Shown here one piece after another: positions 62,051 to 64,000 of a stretch of 64,000 bases of DNA. The stretch spans positions 62,001 through 126,000 of the forward strand of contig JAPOVV010000054.1 in assembly GCA_026707945.1 (NCBI GenBank), in the 5' to 3' direction. Position 1 is the stretch's first letter, and each line of letters begins with the position of its first letter. This DNA is from Gammaproteobacteria bacterium. GTDB lineage: Bacteria > Pseudomonadota > Gammaproteobacteria > Pseudomonadales > Azotimanducaceae. Both the position numbers and the translations under genes were made by a program. The notes under the pieces are model-generated. The model made no database searches. It had not been told where the DNA came from and worked only from the letters and a program-made list of their open reading frames with translations.

Positions 62051-62479
62051 TCAATGTATCTTGCCGTAGGTCGTCAGTGTCACGACCTTCGATTCGTGCT
62101 CCGTGTGCGCTACTGCAGTCATAAAACGTTTGTCCGCAGTCACCATCGTTGTACCGATTCGATATGCAAGCGCTAGATACAAGCAGTCATAAAACGGGTG
62201 GTCGATCGTCATTGCCAAATGTAAACCATGGGCTGTTACGATCTCATCGTCGTGCCAGCGGATAGGCATGTCCGTGAGAGAATTGATTACAGTGCTAGCC
62301 ATAGCACGGTCGAGTTGACGTGAACGCACCTTCCGCCAAAGCACGTTGGCAACCTCAGAAGCTAGTAATCGCGGTGCGTGCAGCGCCGTGGCGTTTGCAA
62401 GTACTTCACGTGCTTCATCGGATTGTGCTTCTTCAACCAGCAACTTAACCGCTACGCTAGCGTCAACGACGAATTGCAT
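62051..62479 (-). CDS. vapC: VapC/FitB-type PIN-domain toxin
   Basis: 142 residues. The PIN-domain motif is complete: MQFVVDASVAVKLLVEEAQSDEAREVL with the first acidic residue, HAPRLLASEVANVLWRKVRS with Glu, and HPFYDCLYLALAYRIGTTMVTADKRFM with the two C-terminal acids (D-x-x-Y-L-A-L-A and T-A-D). Such toxins cleave tRNA or rRNA. It follows the FitA/VapB-type antitoxin by 8 bp. Confidence 0.86.
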   Translation of the reverse strand: MQFVVDASVAVKLLVEEAQSDEAREVLANATALHAPRLLASEVANVLWRKVRSRQLDRAMASTVINSLTDMPIRWHDDEIVTAHGLHLAMTIDHPFYDCLYLALAYRIGTTMVTADKRFMTAVAHTEHESKVVTLTTYGKIH

Positions 62480-62487
62480 AAGACCGA

Positions 62488-62739
62488 CTAGCGATGGTCG
62501 CGATCACGATCTTCGCGGATCAGGTCTTCCGATGGTGTCTGTCTGGTTCCTCTCGTCATCTCGCGAAGTTGATCTGATATTTTTAGGAAGGCACCGCGCT
62601 TTATTTCAAAATCGTCGTTCGCGGCACATTCCAGGATGTGGCGCGCTTCGCCCTCGAGCGATCGGTTATTCAATGACGCACGAAGTTTTAGACGGTCGAC
62701 GACGTCATTATCAAGTCGACGAACATTAATCGTTGCCAT
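62488..62739 (-). CDS. FitA/VapB-type ribbon-helix-helix antitoxin
   Basis: The frame opens at 62766, but ATG 62739 (MATINVRRLDNDVVDRLKLR) is the standard start: 83 residues. The ribbon-helix-helix motif continues ASLNNRSLEGEARHILE, as in FitA. The tail (SDQLREMTRGTRQTPSEDLI) supplies the toxin-binding region. It pairs with the downstream PIN toxin. Confidence 0.84.
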   Translation of the reverse strand: MATINVRRLDNDVVDRLKLRASLNNRSLEGEARHILECAANDDFEIKRGAFLKISDQLREMTRGTRQTPSEDLIREDRDRDHR

Positions 62740-62758
62740 ACGTGTACGTCTGTATGCG

Positions 62759-62775
62759 GATATCAAAATGATATC
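62759..62775. promoter_or_regulatory. Palindromic repeat upstream of FitA/VapB antitoxin (candidate operator)
   Basis: Two GATATC hexamers, each palindromic, at 62759-62764 and 62770-62775, spaced by 5 bp. The near arm starts 20 bp upstream of the antitoxin ATG, fitting a ribbon-helix-helix autoregulatory operator. Confidence 0.45.
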
Positions 62776-63289
62776 AAACTTAGAACAGATTTGTTTGAGT
62801 CATCGTTTACGGTCGCTGAAAACTCAATGAACGAAGCAACTTCGCACAACTCGGAACGGGGAACACGTAGACGGATGTCTTCTGGGAAGAAAGGGCGTCG
62901 ATCAAAAGCTCGTTCGATTCGTATCGGGATTATCTAGAAAAGCGTTGAACGTGTCGATTGCTGCATCCCGGCTGCATTTTCGACCACGAGGGAGTCTCGC
63001 TAAGACAGATACATTAGCGCTTCAAACCAAGCGCAATTACAGGGTCTCAAGTCTCGACTTGGAACGGACCGCTTAGGTAGATGGAAAGACATACGGTCGT
63101 GAGTACGTAGTAATTCTCTTCTTCCGATACAGCTTGCGAGCAGCGGGTCATCGACATCGACTTTACCGATGTTTCTATTTTCGAACTATCGAATTCATCG
63201 CTTTCCGTCTAACTCAACGACCGATCCTGTGTAGGCTCTGTTATTTTGACATGATGTGACATGCGCATGATCCACGATTAGACTCGTAT
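62776..63289. other. Intergenic region without recognised gene
   Basis: About 510 bp between the TA promoter and the symporter terminator. No ORF with a good start and no RNA structure was recognised. Confidence 0.4.
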
Positions 63290-63314
63290 GTGCGAGACCG
63301 TAAAGGTCTCGCAC
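63290..63314 (-). terminator. Stable 10-bp stem downstream of the symporter gene
   Basis: A perfect 10-bp stem (63290-63299 with 63305-63314, GTGCGAGACC/GGTCTCGCAC) and 5-nt loop begins 33 bp after the symporter stop. It lacks a T-run on either strand, so it is a strong hairpin and only a possible terminator. Confidence 0.5.
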
Positions 63315-63347
63315 ACTAATCATTGATTACTCAAGAAACTAACGCTG

Positions 63348-64000
63348 TCACGCAGCACTAGAACTATCTTCAGACTCGCTCACCGATTCGTGATTTGCCG
63401 CTTCAAGGTTGTCGCCTTCGCTTTGTGCAATGATCGCGGTAATGGATAGGTCACTCGTAACGTTAACGGCCGTCCGGCACATATCAAGTATTCGATCGAC
63501 CGCCAACACGATCCCGATGAATTCCACTGGCAAACCAACTGCGGTCAGTATCAACGTGATCGCCACCAAGCTCGCTGCCGGTACGCCTGCGACGCCGATT
63601 GAAGTCAGTAACGCCAATATCACGACAGTCAATTGCTGCATCAACGTGAACTCAACACCCGCCGTCGTGGCGAGGATCTGAGCGATGAAGATGACGACTA
63701 CACACTCGTAGAGTGCGGTGCCGTCCATGTTGACCGTCGCGCCTAGTGGTAGCACGAAACCGGTAACTCGGTTCGATACACCAGCGGATTCGGCACTACG
63801 AATCGTCACAGGGAGTGTCGCTGATGATGAAGCAGTAGAGAAGGCAGTAAGTTGAGCTCTTGACACTTTGGCGTAATACGAGAGTGGATTAACACCTCCT
63901 ACGAATTTGAGAAGGAGCGGTAGAACTACGAGGAAATGGAATGCAAGCGCAAGTAGTACCGTTACTGCGAATGTCAGCAAGGGTTGAAACGCGTCCCAAC
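63348..64000 (-). CDS. SDF-family (GltP/DctA-like) dicarboxylate or amino-acid:cation symporter, 5' end beyond window
   Basis: The frame runs off the right edge; 217 residues of the C-terminal half are visible. The signature [20 protein letters not shown], then [21 protein letters not shown], and [21 protein letters not shown], then [18 protein letters not shown], are the substrate- and sodium-binding parts of the sodium:dicarboxylate symporter family. It moves glutamate, aspartate or C4-dicarboxylates. Its N-terminal half lies outside the window. Confidence 0.9.
   Translation of the reverse strand, partial: WDAFQPLLTFAVTVLLALAFHFLVVLPLLLKFVGGVNPLSYYAKVSRAQLTAFSTASSSATLPVTIRSAESAGVSNRVTGFVLPLGATVNMDGTALYECVVVIFIAQILATTAGVEFTLMQQLTVVILALLTSIGVAGVPAASLVAITLILTAVGLPVEFIGIVLAVDRILDMCRTAVNVTSDLSITAIIAQSEGDNLEAANHESVSESEDSSSAA

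Overview
The window reads as a chromosomal segment of a Gram-negative gammaproteobacterium with a G+C content near one half. The core genes that support this are lpxC (lipid A synthesis), dusA, and the consecutive trio rpsA - ihfB - lapA, an order typical of Gammaproteobacteria. Many proteins carry Sec signal peptides, and there is an outer-membrane beta-barrel protein and a MacA/MacB-type efflux system. A secreted ankyrin-repeat protein, a spondin/Calx-beta surface protein, several toxin-antitoxin (TA) modules, and CaiB-type and phytanoyl-CoA-dioxygenase-type genes suggest a marine or host-associated lifestyle. That last point is inference only.

Layout. 0-7.6 kb: a truncated VOC protein, an unknown secreted protein, a 1355-residue spondin-domain/Calx-beta surface protein, a small secreted protein and a decayed VOC gene. 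7.6-24.3 kb: an accessory island. It holds higBA (antitoxin carrying an ImmA/IrrE protease domain), an actinobacterial-looking hypothetical, a TnpB element bounded by 23-bp inverted repeats and carrying an in-frame stop, hicBA, a four-gene fragment of an ICE conjugation apparatus (PFL_4710/PFL_4711/TraG-N type), a lone MbcA/ParS-like antitoxin, an AbrB-type antitoxin followed by a VapC ghost, hipBA, a Yip1 protein, an amidohydrolase and abiE. 24.4-38.1 kb: mostly ordinary chromosome (TerB-like, dusA/lpxC divergent pair, barrel protein, TVP38-reductase fusion, DUF547-GT2-GT-C operon, serine hydrolase, ankyrin protein).

38.4-46.4 kb: rpsA-ihfB-lapA run directly into a tandem array of five Yip1-like membrane protein genes (one decayed), with a sixth paralogue at 19.9 kb. 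The array ends at an intact IS1595-family element with perfect 8-bp target duplications. 46.4-57.7 kb: a fumarate-reductase-like flavoprotein, a CaiB/BaiF CoA-transferase, a PhyH-type oxygenase, three tandem ABC exporter half-transporters (the third with an amber codon near its 5' end) and an amidohydrolase-2 protein. 57.8-64 kb: a MacA-like adaptor with a Spy/CpxP-like insertion, split MacB ATPase and permease, a lipoprotein, a FitAB/VapBC-type TA pair and a truncated SDF-family symporter.

No CRISPR array, rRNA or convincing tRNA was seen. The most unusual items are the Yip1 array, the TnpB element with long inverted repeats, the ABC duplication with a single amber codon, the TA-rich island around an ICE remnant, and the adaptor with an inserted chaperone-like segment.
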